A stretch of 64,000 bases of DNA from Herbaspirillum chlorophenolicum (GCF_001189955.1 NZ_LFLT01000018.1:1-64000); one strand, 5' to 3'. Counted from the stretch's first letter, positions 52,130 through 60,537 are shown. The notes: a model not told the origin generated them from the letters alone. A program made the numbers and translations.

Positions 52130-53192
52130 TATCAACCGCCTGTGGGCCAAGACGCAATTCACCGATACGGCGCGGCTGCGCCTGTACCGCAAGATGTCCA
52201 AGATGCTCAGCAACGGTTTGCCGCTGTTGAAGGTGCTGGAAGAATTGCGCGACCGCGAATCGCATAACGGCAAGAAATCCAAGGAGCCGCTGGCGATCAT
52301 CCTCGACGATTGCCGCCGCAGCGTGCAGAACGGCCGGCTGCTGTCGGAAGCGCTGGATGGCTGGGTGCCGAAGTCGGAGCAGATGATCCTGATGGCCGGC
52401 GAGCAGTCCGGCAAGCTGGAGCCGACCCTGATCTCGGTGGTCAACGTGGTCCAGGCGCGCAAGAAGATCAACGCGGTGATCGTGGGCGGCATGGCTTATC
52501 CGCTGGCGATCCTGGGCTTGGTGCTGTCGTACATCTACCTGTTCGGGGCCAAGGTCATTCCGCAATTCACGACCATGATGGACCCCAACAAGTGGCAGGG
52601 GGCGGCGCGCTCGCTGTACCTGATGTCGCTGTGGGTGCAGCACTGGATGGGATGGACCTTGTTGGGCATCGCCGTGGCGCTGGTGATCCTGTTCGCGTCG
52701 CTGCCCCGCTGGCGCGGCAGCCTGCGCATCTGGGCCGACCGTGCGCCGCCTTATTCGATCTATCGCCTGATGGTGGGCAGCGGTTTCCTGCTGGCGTTCT
52801 CGGCCCTGCAAGGCGCCGGCGTGACAGTGGAAAAGGCGCTGATGCGCTTGTCCAGCGGCGCCCAGCCCTGGTTGCGCGAACGTCTCGATGGCGCGTTGCT
52901 GGGCGTACGTTCGGGCCTGAACTGTGGCGAGGCGTTGCGCAATACGGGATATCAGTTTCCGTCGAAGGAAGTCATCGACGATCTCTGCGTCTATGCGGAG
53001 TACAAGGGATTCGCCGAGGCCTTGCAGCTGTTGGCGGATGAATGGATGGAGCAGGGGGTGGAAATCATTTCCCTGCGCATGAAGCTGGTCAACGGACTGG
53101 CGGTGGTCACCATGGCGGTGGTCATTGGTTGGCTGGTGATCGGGTTCTTCGGGATTCAGCAGGAAATTGCGGCACTTGCCCGCGCTCATTAA
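52119..53192 (+). CDS. pilR: PilR pilus inner-membrane platform protein (GspF family)
   Basis: A 357-aa polytopic protein beginning at GTG 52119 inside the pilQ end, with GGAGGGGCGCA upstream. Two T2SSF-type repeats with RKMSKMLSNGLPLLKVLEEL and MRLSSGAQPWLRERLDGALL, plus three to four membrane segments, match PilR/TcpE/BfpE. Confidence 0.93.
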   Translation: MLPDINRLWAKTQFTDTARLRLYRKMSKMLSNGLPLLKVLEELRDRESHNGKKSKEPLAIILDDCRRSVQNGRLLSEALDGWVPKSEQMILMAGEQSGKLEPTLISVVNVVQARKKINAVIVGGMAYPLAILGLVLSYIYLFGAKVIPQFTTMMDPNKWQGAARSLYLMSLWVQHWMGWTLLGIAVALVILFASLPRWRGSLRIWADRAPPYSIYRLMVGSGFLLAFSALQGAGVTVEKALMRLSSGAQPWLRERLDGALLGVRSGLNCGEALRNTGYQFPSKEVIDDLCVYAEYKGFAEALQLLADEWMEQGVEIISLRMKLVNGLAVVTMAVVIGWLVIGFFGIQQEIAALARAH

Positions 53193-53231
53193 TGCTCTTA
53201 ACGCAGTTCTTTCTTCCAACAGGGGTTAATC

Positions 53232-53783
53232 ATGCACGTCGAAAAAATGAGTGGTTCACACGCCAGGGAAATTCGCTCCAACAGCAAGGTCGCCCGCCAG
53301 CAAGGCGCGTCGCTGCTGGAAGGCATTGCCTACCTGGGCATCGCCGCCATCGTGGTGATGGGGGCGATCTCGCTGCTGACCGGCGCCTTCAGCAGCGCCA
53401 AGTCGAACCAGGCCAATGAAGAAGTGATCGGCTTGCGTACCGCGGTGCGCAAGCTGTATATGGGGCAGACGTATCCAACCGCCGGCATCCCGACCCTGCT
53501 GCAAACCGCCAAGGCCGCGCCCGGCACGCTGGCCGCCGACGGCACCACGCTCAAGAACAGCTGGGGCGGCACAGTAGCCATCGCCGGATCCGGAACCGGC
53601 TTCCAGATCACCTATCCATCGGTGCCGAAAGACGTTTGTGTGAGCATGTTGTCGGGCGCCAATGGCTGGACCTCGGTGCAGACCAACGGTGGAACCACCC
53701 TGACTACTTTCCCGCTCACGGCCGATAACGCCACTACCCAGTGTTCGGCGGCCGACAACTCCATCGTCTACACATCGAGCTGA
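53232..53783 (+). CDS. pilS: PilS major type IVb prepilin
   Basis: A 183-aa prepilin. A 25-residue leader ends RQQG, cleaved before ASLLEG, with Glu at mature position 5 and a hydrophobic helix (IAYLGIAAIVVMGAISLL). Long leader and small non-Phe first residue mark type IVb. Two cysteines in the C-terminal half (DVCVSM and TQCSA) give the usual disulfide loop. No pilU-type prepilin peptidase lies in the window, so processing must use one elsewhere. Confidence 0.94.
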   Translation: MHVEKMSGSHAREIRSNSKVARQQGASLLEGIAYLGIAAIVVMGAISLLTGAFSSAKSNQANEEVIGLRTAVRKLYMGQTYPTAGIPTLLQTAKAAPGTLAADGTTLKNSWGGTVAIAGSGTGFQITYPSVPKDVCVSMLSGANGWTSVQTNGGTTLTTFPLTADNATTQCSAADNSIVYTSS

Positions 53784-53855
53784 TTACCGGCGCTGTGACG
53801 AATGCGCTGGCGGGCGCAGCTGCACCCGCCAGCCCGACCTAACGGAGGGCTCCTC

Positions 53856-54353
53856 ATGTGGAACGCTGCAGTAGTGGCCATCCTGATCGCGGTGGCGGGC
53901 GTGTTTGCAACCAAAAACTCGCGGACGCTGGATGGCGTCCAGGCCAGCCTGGCCGCCAGCACGGCGGCCGAGATGGGCATCTATCGCAACGCCGTCATCA
54001 ATTATTTCACCGCGCATGATTCAAGCCCGGGCGTCGTCACCACGGCCGTCCTCAAGAGCGGCGGCTACCTGCCGTCGTGGAGCCGCCTGTACCAGCAGAG
54101 CACGCCGCTGGCATGGAGCAATTACCGCGACGCCTCCGGCATCATCTACATCTACACCACGACGCTGCCGGACCGTAATCTGGTCGCCGAACTGGCCAGC
54201 CTGGCGCAGAACTCGGTCTTGTTCGGCGTCTATGACAGCACTACCAACAAATTGCAGTCGCCGACAGCCGGCAACACCAATATCCCGACCTCCGCCATTT
54301 CCGCCATGTCGATCCCCAACGGTGCGCCGGTGTGGATCGCAATGATCAAATGA
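53856..54353 (+). CDS. pilM: PilM-like pilus protein
   Basis: A 165-aa protein; ATG 53856 follows AACGGAGGGCTCCTC. A hydrophobic N-terminus (AAVVAILIAVAGVF) is followed by a soluble Ser/Thr/Ala/Tyr-rich region. Size and layout match R64 PilM, an accessory protein of unclear function. In R64 it precedes pilN; here it lies between pilS and pilV, so the order is rearranged. Confidence 0.75.
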   Translation: MWNAAVVAILIAVAGVFATKNSRTLDGVQASLAASTAAEMGIYRNAVINYFTAHDSSPGVVTTAVLKSGGYLPSWSRLYQQSTPLAWSNYRDASGIIYIYTTTLPDRNLVAELASLAQNSVLFGVYDSTTNKLQSPTAGNTNIPTSAISAMSIPNGAPVWIAMIK

Positions 54354-55798
54354 ACATGATGCCGACCCGTCCTCCTTCTGCCATGCGTCGCCAAAGCGGT
54401 GTTGCGATGCTCGAAATCCTCGGTGCGCTCGCCATCGGCGCCATCCTCGTGATGAGCCTGTCCAGCATGATGGATACCTCGCTGGAAGACACCAAGGGCC
54501 AGCAGGCGTCCTATTACCAGTCGCAGATCGTGGCCGCCGGGCAAAAATACATCGCTGCCAAGGCCGCCACGCTGACGACTTCATTGCCGGCAGCGGGATC
54601 GTTGCTGGCGGTAGGCGTGGCGCAACTCAAGACTGAAAAATTCCTGTCCGATGGGACCGCTGCCAAGAATGTCTATGGCCAGACGCCGTGCGTGCTGATC
54701 CGCCAGCCCGATCCCGGCGGCAACCCGGGCAAGTTCGATGCGCTGGTGGTCACTACCGGCGGCGACCAGATTCCCGAGAAAGTGCTGCCCGTGGTTGCCG
54801 CCAACGCCGGACCCAACGGCGGTTATATCAGCACCTTCGACTTCAACAACGCCAAGGGAAGCAACTGGAGCAGCAGCACGACCTCTTATCGGACCACCAC
54901 CTGCAGCGGGGGCACCAACCTGAGCGGTAGTGCCAGCGACGGCGGCCACCTGGCATCCAATCTCTTTTTTGATGGGCCGGGGCAGTCTTCTGCCGATTAT
55001 CTCTATCGCAATGTTATTTCCGGGCGTCCCGAGTTGAACCGGATGAATACGCCGATCCGCATGGCGGACATGGCGCTGGTGAGCTCCGGAGCGAGCTGCC
55101 TCGATGCGGATGGCGTGAACCGGGCTGCCGTTGCCATCGACTCCGTCACGCGCGGCCTGCTGGTATGCGGCACGAACAACGTATGGAGTTCGCCCTCGCA
55201 GTGGAAAGACCCGGTGCAGAACTACGCCGACCTTCCAGGCGCCGGCAATACGGCGGGCGACGTGCGCATGGTCAGGGGCCTGGCGCGCGCCTTCACCTTT
55301 AACGGTGCGAACTGGGTCGCGCTGGCGGTGGACCAGAACGGCAACATGAACGTGCCCGGCACGTTGACCGCCGGCGATGTCACCACCGGCAATGTCACCG
55401 CCAGCAATGTGAATGCCGGCAACGTCAATGCCTCGCAAAATATCGTGGCCGGTGGAACTATTCATGCCACTGGCGACATTAGTACTAGTAACAACGTTTC
55501 GGCCGACCTGGACGTCAACGCCGCGCGTGCGGTCAATGCAAAGGACGTCTATGTCGCCCATAACGTGGTCACCGAGGGGGTGCAAGTCAATCGCTGGATA
55601 TCGTCGCCGGCTTTCACCGTCGGCAACAATACCTTTGTCGCCGGTACGCCTTGCAACTATGCGATTTACGATCCGTGGGAAAACTCGACCCACATCGTGT
55701 ATCCGTTCGGGACGATCGTCATGGACAGTAACTACCGGCCGCTTATTTGCGGCGCAGACAAGACAATGAGATATGCAAATGGAACTTATTCACCCTGA
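54350..55798 (+). CDS. pilV: PilV minor pilin/tip adhesin
   Basis: A 482-aa prepilin-like protein. Leader ends RRQSG, cleaved before VAMLEILGAL. The shaft domain (about residues 20-330) is followed by a repetitive VTxxNVxAxNV region typical of trimeric fibre stalks and a C-terminal knob with two cysteines (GTPCNYAIYD, RPLICGAD). R64 PilV is the tip adhesin whose knob is varied by a shufflon; no recombinase or inverted knob cassettes are seen here. Confidence 0.88.
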   Translation: MNMMPTRPPSAMRRQSGVAMLEILGALAIGAILVMSLSSMMDTSLEDTKGQQASYYQSQIVAAGQKYIAAKAATLTTSLPAAGSLLAVGVAQLKTEKFLSDGTAAKNVYGQTPCVLIRQPDPGGNPGKFDALVVTTGGDQIPEKVLPVVAANAGPNGGYISTFDFNNAKGSNWSSSTTSYRTTTCSGGTNLSGSASDGGHLASNLFFDGPGQSSADYLYRNVISGRPELNRMNTPIRMADMALVSSGASCLDADGVNRAAVAIDSVTRGLLVCGTNNVWSSPSQWKDPVQNYADLPGAGNTAGDVRMVRGLARAFTFNGANWVALAVDQNGNMNVPGTLTAGDVTTGNVTASNVNAGNVNASQNIVAGGTIHATGDISTSNNVSADLDVNAARAVNAKDVYVAHNVVTEGVQVNRWISSPAFTVGNNTFVAGTPCNYAIYDPWENSTHIVYPFGTIVMDSNYRPLICGADKTMRYANGTYSP

Positions 55799-56255
55799 AC
55801 GACCCCGCTGGCTGGTGCGCCTGCTGTTGCAGACCGCCGCCCTGATCCTGGCCTGCCTGGCTTGCGCGCCGGCACTGGCTTGCTGGAATGAGGTGGCTTC
55901 GTGGTACGGCGTCAACGTGCACCTGCTGTACGCGATCGCCAAGACCGAGTCCAACCTGAACCCCAAGGCCATGAACAAGAACAAGAATGGCAGCTATGAC
56001 ATCGGCATGATGCAGATCAACAGCAGCTGGCTGCCAACACTGCGCAAGTACGGTGTTACCGAAGAACAATTGAAGGACCCCTGCGTGAATCTCCAGGTGG
56101 GGGCCTGGATCCTGGCCCAGAACATGGCGCGCATGGGCCTGACCTGGGAGGCGGTAGGCGCTTACAACGCGCGTAATCCGCAACTGCGTATCAAGTATGC
56201 CCAGAAGGTATACAAGAACATACCCCAAGAGATACTGATGCAGGCGTCCAGATAA
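55773..56255 (+). CDS. pilT: PilT-type (R64) lytic transglycosylase
   Basis: A 160-aa exported SLT-fold enzyme overlapping the end of pilV; ATG 55773 or 55779. Signal peptide ends near PALAC. Catalytic Glu lies in AIAKTESNLNPKAMN, followed by YDIGMMQINSSWLPTL and AVGAYNARNP. It opens peptidoglycan for the pilus. It could also serve the injectisome as IagB/HrpH-type enzymes do. The name follows R64; it is unrelated to the retraction ATPase PilT. Confidence 0.9.
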   Translation: MQMELIHPERPRWLVRLLLQTAALILACLACAPALACWNEVASWYGVNVHLLYAIAKTESNLNPKAMNKNKNGSYDIGMMQINSSWLPTLRKYGVTEEQLKDPCVNLQVGAWILAQNMARMGLTWEAVGAYNARNPQLRIKYAQKVYKNIPQEILMQASR

Positions 56256-56642
56256 TGTTAATGGGCCCCGGGCCAGGCTTGAAGGCAATGCGCAAATGAT
56301 TTAAACGCGAAAGGGAGGTGGCATGCATCCTTCGATTGAATTTTCGCTCGACCTACGATATTTCGCTCAATTGGCCGGTTGATGACTCAGCAGGCGGGAT
56401 ACCGTTATGTACGCATAAATATTAGTTTTTGCGAACAATTGCGACGGCGCGAGCAGGTATAGTAGACTCCCCTTTCATGATGTCAGTTGTCGGACCGATC
56501 ATGGAAAACACCTTTGGTGGGCGGTCAAATCCTTGCACAGCCCGGGGTCGCGGCGGTCAAACATGTCGGAGAAAGCAGCGGGAAGCAGTCCGTCGCTCTC
56601 CCATCAAGACTAAAAAGTGCTTTACAAAAATCAGGTGGCCGA
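56256..56642. promoter_or_regulatory. Intergenic region with possible sigma-70-type promoter
   Basis: This 387-bp gap separates the pilus operon from the ATPase gene. An AT-rich patch (56410-56440) precedes TATAGT at 56458-56463, a plausible -10 element, but no convincing -35 at standard spacing. No hrp box is seen. The longer reading frame that would start at 56487 lacks a ribosome binding site. Confidence 0.35.
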
Positions 56643-57740
56643 ATGTCAAATGACCATTTCCACGCACGCGATCTCCAACGGGAATTGCTCGCGCTCGTCA
56701 ACTCTACGCAGACTTTCTCGGACATTCATATCGAGCAAGACCAACCGCTGATGCTCAAGACGCCGCGCGGTTGGCAGCAGGTGCACGATATGCCGGTGTC
56801 GATCGAAAACCTGGCGCCGTTGCTGGCGGCCATTGACGAAGACTGGGAAGACAAGATCATCGATGGCGCGCTGGATTGCCCGTTCGTGCTGGGGGAATGG
56901 CGCTTGCGCTGCAATATCTACCGCATGGGACGCGGCAGCAAGGTCGCCGTCTCGATCCGCCGCTTTCCGCTCGAGCCACTGGCGCTGGAGCGCACCGGTT
57001 TGCCAAGTTACGTAAAGACGGTGCTCGAAGCGACCAAAGGCATCATCCTGGTGACCGGCCCCACGGGCGCCGGCAAGACCACCACCATTGCGTCGATGCT
57101 CGATTACATCAATTCGACCCGGCATGGCCACATCATCACCATCGAAGAGCCGATCGAATACGAGCTGCAACGCAAGCAGTCGCTGATTTCGCAAAAAGAG
57201 GTTCCGACCGACACTGAAAGCTTTTCGTCAGGATTGCGCGAGGCGTTGCGGCAAAAGCCGGATGTGCTGATGGTCGGCGAGATCCGTGATTTCGATACCG
57301 CCGACACCGTCTTGCACGCCGGCGAATCGGGCCACCTAGTGCTGGCTACGCTGCATACCAGCAGCGCCGTGCGCGCCATCACCAAACTGTTGAGTTTCTT
57401 TCCGCAGGACCAGCGCGCCCAGCGGGCTGCCACGCTGGCCGAGAGCCTGGTGGGGGTGATCTTCCAGAGCCTGTTGCCGTCCGAAGACGGCGAGCATCAC
57501 GTCATGGCCAGTGAAATGGTGTTCAACAACAACCAGCAGATCGCCGCCTACATCAATGACCCGGCCAAGCTGCACATGATCAATGACTTCATGAAACGCA
57601 AGGAAGACAACATGTCGCGCAGCCTCAACGAAGTGCTGTTGCAACTGGTGCACAAGAAGAGCGTATCGGCGCGCGATGCGCTGCGGGTGGCCTACAACCG
57701 GCTGGAACTGCATGAAATGCTCAACAGCGCCAAGCGCTAG
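56643..57740 (+). CDS. PilT-family pilus retraction-type ATPase
   Basis: A 365-aa ATPase with AGGTGG before ATG 56643. Walker A GPTGAGKTTT lies near residue 139, Asp-box TIEEPIEYEL, Walker B-type VLMVGEIRDFDTADTVLHAG and His-box ATLHTSSA follow. Length and lack of the tetracysteine element fit PilT/PilU retraction motors, not extension ATPases. R64-type clusters normally have no such gene, so this pilus may retract. A terminator follows. Confidence 0.88.
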   Translation: MSNDHFHARDLQRELLALVNSTQTFSDIHIEQDQPLMLKTPRGWQQVHDMPVSIENLAPLLAAIDEDWEDKIIDGALDCPFVLGEWRLRCNIYRMGRGSKVAVSIRRFPLEPLALERTGLPSYVKTVLEATKGIILVTGPTGAGKTTTIASMLDYINSTRHGHIITIEEPIEYELQRKQSLISQKEVPTDTESFSSGLREALRQKPDVLMVGEIRDFDTADTVLHAGESGHLVLATLHTSSAVRAITKLLSFFPQDQRAQRAATLAESLVGVIFQSLLPSEDGEHHVMASEMVFNNNQQIAAYINDPAKLHMINDFMKRKEDNMSRSLNEVLLQLVHKKSVSARDALRVAYNRLELHEMLNSAKR

Positions 57741-57765
57741 ATAGCGTACACGGCGTCATGCCCGG

Positions 57766-57796
57766 AAGCGACCTTCGAATGAAGGTCGCTTTTTTT
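57766..57796 (+). terminator. Rho-independent terminator
   Basis: AAGCGACCTTC pairs with GAAGGTCGCTT across GAAT and is followed by TTTTT. Ends the retraction-type ATPase transcript. Confidence 0.92.
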
Positions 57797-57899
57797 ATGC
57801 CTTCCGTATCCCGATGGGCCAACCGGGATAGGGCGGGCGCGCGGCCACCTGTTCCTGTGTCCTGGGGCATGAATTTTCTCTCAACGATCTTCAATGTCC

Positions 57900-57928
57900 G
57901 GAACCACACTTGCTGCACCGGGCACCCA
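57900..57928 (+). promoter_or_regulatory. hrp-box-like promoter of the chaperone-effector operon
   Basis: GGAACC, 16 bases, then GCACCCA (one mismatch to CCACNNA), 27 bp upstream of ATG 57956. Confidence 0.6.
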
Positions 57929-57955
57929 TGGGTGAAACCACAACAAGAGGAACCC

Positions 57956-58357
57956 ATGTCCAGAAGCCGCTTTATTGAATTGACCAATGACTTCTGCGCG
58001 ATCGCCAATATCGATCAGCCAGAACTGATGGTGCAAGGTAACGCCATCGAAGTCGATGGCATCGATTTTTTCGTCCAGTACGATGAGGAGTTCTCGCCCG
58101 ATCACCTCATCGTCTATTGCGATTTCGGCACGCCCCCCCAGGAGCGCCTGCTGGACGCCTATCAGGCCCTGCTCGAAACCAACATGCTGATCTACGCAGC
58201 CAATTCTCCCGCCTTCATGCTGGGGCCGGACCAGCGCGTAACGTTCGGCTACCAATGCCGGCTCAACGAGCTGCGTGCACCCGAACTGATGACGATCCTG
58301 CTCAACCTGGCCGAACAGGCCAGGGATTGGCGCACCGACCATTTCCTGGACGCCTGA
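57956..58357 (+). CDS. CesT/SycE-type type III secretion chaperone
   Basis: A 133-aa acidic protein with AAGAGGAACCC before the ATG. Helix-strand layout of class I chaperones: RFIELTNDFCAIANI, then IEVDGIDFFVQYDEE, LIVYCDFG, a long helix around YQALLETNM and a final LLNLAEQARDW helix. It is a paralogue of the product at 15520. The next gene encodes an effector candidate, the usual chaperone-cargo arrangement. Confidence 0.8.
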   Translation: MSRSRFIELTNDFCAIANIDQPELMVQGNAIEVDGIDFFVQYDEEFSPDHLIVYCDFGTPPQERLLDAYQALLETNMLIYAANSPAFMLGPDQRVTFGYQCRLNELRAPELMTILLNLAEQARDWRTDHFLDA

Positions 58358-58406
58358 GCATATCGCTGGCGCCCCCCGAGACAACCGTATTCAACCAGGA
58401 GCCATC

Positions 58407-59861
58407 ATGGGTCCCATCGATAACAAGCCCGTCAATTCCCCGGGCTACTTCCACCACATTGACGACGCGAGCAAGACCTCCACTGCGCTGCGCTCGACCT
58501 TTAATCCCAGCCCCAACAACAAGATCACCAACATGCTGGCGCGCCACCATATGCCGCGCGCGGCCGGCATGGTCAACGCGGTGCGCGACCTGGACCTGTC
58601 GATACGCAAGTCCTGGAGCCAGCGACGGCTCGACAGCGCCCGGAGCAAGCTTGAAAAAATGACCGGAGCGGAAGAAAAGCCTGGCGCCTTCGACTTGCAG
58701 CGCCAGCGCGCGGAACAGCACGAGCACAACATCCGTCGCCTGAACGGAAAGCAGTTCATAGGTCAGGATGCCAGGGCTGGCCGCCTGGATCATCAAACTG
58801 TTAGTGAGTTAGATGAGGCCCTGCAATCGCATCTGCAAGGGAAAGGCTATGTTCCCTTGTCCGGCTTGAGCGATGCCAAGCCCGAGAGCGTTCGAAGCCG
58901 GTATCTGAGCGACATCAACGACAACCATCGCATCAAGGTGCATTCCGATGGGCCACCCCGGTTGGCCAGCTATGTCGCCAATCGGGTCAGCGCTGCTTAT
59001 GATCGCGGCGCAAGCGGCGCCGCCAGCCGCACTCGCAGCACGCTGCAGCACGCGCTGGTAGGGATCCAGGGCGCGGCCTTGTCCGTCAAGGGGGCGGTGG
59101 CGGGAAGCCTGATCGAGAGCAAGCACCTGGATGCGGGTGGCCGGGCGCGCATGGACGTGCGGGCGGCGCGTAGCGAGCAGAAGCGCACCATGTTGCAGGC
59201 TTCCCTGAAGGGAAATGAAGTGCTCAAGCAGGCCTATCGCGATGTCGTGGAGGAGCAGGCCAAGTCGGCCCGTGCCAGGTTCGCGCCCAGCGACAACCCG
59301 GATCAACCCAGCTATGTGGTTCGCTCGGCTGGGGACGGCAAGGCGCCTCCGCAGACGCGCTCCTGGGAGCGTCGTATCAATCAGCTCCGCCAGCAGCCTG
59401 ATGTCGCGCCGGCAGCGGCGACGCTGGAGTCGCAGTCGACCGGTTACAGCACGGATGGCAGCATAGACAAGCCCGATGCCGAACAAGGTGCGCCACGCAA
59501 GCCTGGACGGCTGGCGCGCTTTGCCCTGGCCGCGAGCAATCTGCGCAACAAACGCGACTTGCACAAGGCCAGCGGAGATATGACATTGGTTTTTGCCAAG
59601 GTCATCGGCGTCAACAGCGAGCAACAGCATGCCGCTCACATGAGGGATTTGAAGCAGAGTCTCACCGCCAGCGACAAGGCCGGCCATAAGTATGTGGCAC
59701 GCCGTTCTTTGCTGCAGGGGACGTTGATCGAGACCCTGGCAAAACCGGAGATGCGAGAAATGTTGGACAGATCGTTCCCGACCCAGAGGCGGGTGCATGA
59801 TGACCTGCCGTGGCAGTCGCGGCCCACGCGACCCACGCCGCGCGATGACGAAGAGGCTTGA
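58407..59861 (+). CDS. T3S effector candidate, all-alpha, unknown fold
   Basis: A 484-aa basic, largely helical protein without signal peptide. The N-terminus (MGPIDNKPVNSPGYFHHIDD) has export-signal composition, and a chaperone gene lies 49 bp upstream under an hrp-box-like promoter. Arg/Ala/Gln-rich helices dominate, with disordered patches near residues 290-370 and a Pro/Arg/Asp-rich end. A mildly hydrophobic stretch (LVGIQGAALSVKGAVAGSLI) lies near 215-235. No catalytic motif recognised. The stop overlaps the next gene by one base. Confidence 0.75.
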   Translation: MGPIDNKPVNSPGYFHHIDDASKTSTALRSTFNPSPNNKITNMLARHHMPRAAGMVNAVRDLDLSIRKSWSQRRLDSARSKLEKMTGAEEKPGAFDLQRQRAEQHEHNIRRLNGKQFIGQDARAGRLDHQTVSELDEALQSHLQGKGYVPLSGLSDAKPESVRSRYLSDINDNHRIKVHSDGPPRLASYVANRVSAAYDRGASGAASRTRSTLQHALVGIQGAALSVKGAVAGSLIESKHLDAGGRARMDVRAARSEQKRTMLQASLKGNEVLKQAYRDVVEEQAKSARARFAPSDNPDQPSYVVRSAGDGKAPPQTRSWERRINQLRQQPDVAPAAATLESQSTGYSTDGSIDKPDAEQGAPRKPGRLARFALAASNLRNKRDLHKASGDMTLVFAKVIGVNSEQQHAAHMRDLKQSLTASDKAGHKYVARRSLLQGTLIETLAKPEMREMLDRSFPTQRRVHDDLPWQSRPTRPTPRDDEEA

Positions 59862-60388
59862 TGACCATCATGCTTGACCTGACCCAATCGCAACCGCCAT
59901 CGTGGATGGCCTTTGAACATACCCGCCACGTGCGCTGGCACGAGATCGAGGCCATGGTGCAGCGGCACCAGGCCGAGATTGCGGCGCGCTACGACTTGCT
60001 GGTGGCGATCCTGCGCGCCGGCAGTCCGGTCGCGGCTCTGATTTCCCGCAGTACCGGTTTGCCCATCGACTATCTGGTCTGCAGTCGACGCAATCCCCAG
60101 CCGCAGTTCCTGGATGGTCCGGCGCGGGCGCCGCACGGGCGCCGTATCCTGCTGGTGGACGATGTCTGCGGCAGTGGCTGGACCTTTGAACGCTGCCGGC
60201 GCTACTGCGAAAGGCTGGACAACCAGGTCGGCACCTTCAGCGTGTTTCGCTGTGACGCGCCTGGCATGTTCGCACCCGATTTCAGCATGGACGCCGATCC
60301 GCGCCATTACCTGCGCTGGCCCTGGGAGTACCAGGTTGAAAGCGAGATGCCGGGGTATGCGCAGGCGATCGCGGATCACGCGGCGTAG
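59861..60388 (+). CDS. Orphan type I phosphoribosyltransferase-fold protein
   Basis: A 175-aa protein with AAGAGGCTTG before ATG 59861. The PRPP-binding loop ILLVDDVCGSGWTF lies near residues 90-103, and LLVAILRAGSPVAALIS forms the PPi-loop strand and helix. This is the PRTase fold, similar to xanthine-guanine or orotate enzymes but with a divergent hood. Coupled to the effector candidate in the same operon, unlike housekeeping PRTases. It could act in the cell, or be exported; the substrate is unknown. Confidence 0.78.
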   Translation: MTIMLDLTQSQPPSWMAFEHTRHVRWHEIEAMVQRHQAEIAARYDLLVAILRAGSPVAALISRSTGLPIDYLVCSRRNPQPQFLDGPARAPHGRRILLVDDVCGSGWTFERCRRYCERLDNQVGTFSVFRCDAPGMFAPDFSMDADPRHYLRWPWEYQVESEMPGYAQAIADHAA

Positions 60389-60435
60389 CCGGACCGCCGT
60401 GCCGTATTACATAAGTTTATTGACTGCACTGATGC

Positions 60436-60460
60436 AAAAGGCGCCCGTCGGCGCCTTTTT
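60436..60460 (+). terminator. Rho-independent terminator
   Basis: AAAAGGCGCC pairs with GGCGCCTTTT across CGTC, extended by another T. Ends the chaperone-effector-PRTase operon. Confidence 0.88.
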
Positions 60461-60537
60461 GCTTTTCTACCTACTGCTATTACTGCGGGACGCAGGAAGG
60501 CCAACACCCGGTGTTTCGCGTCGTGCCGTTTGTCATG

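Noticed and set aside
53784-56255. Search for a shufflon or invertible segment at pilV
   Set aside because: No inverted repeats flanking alternative 3' ends and no recombinase gene are visible.
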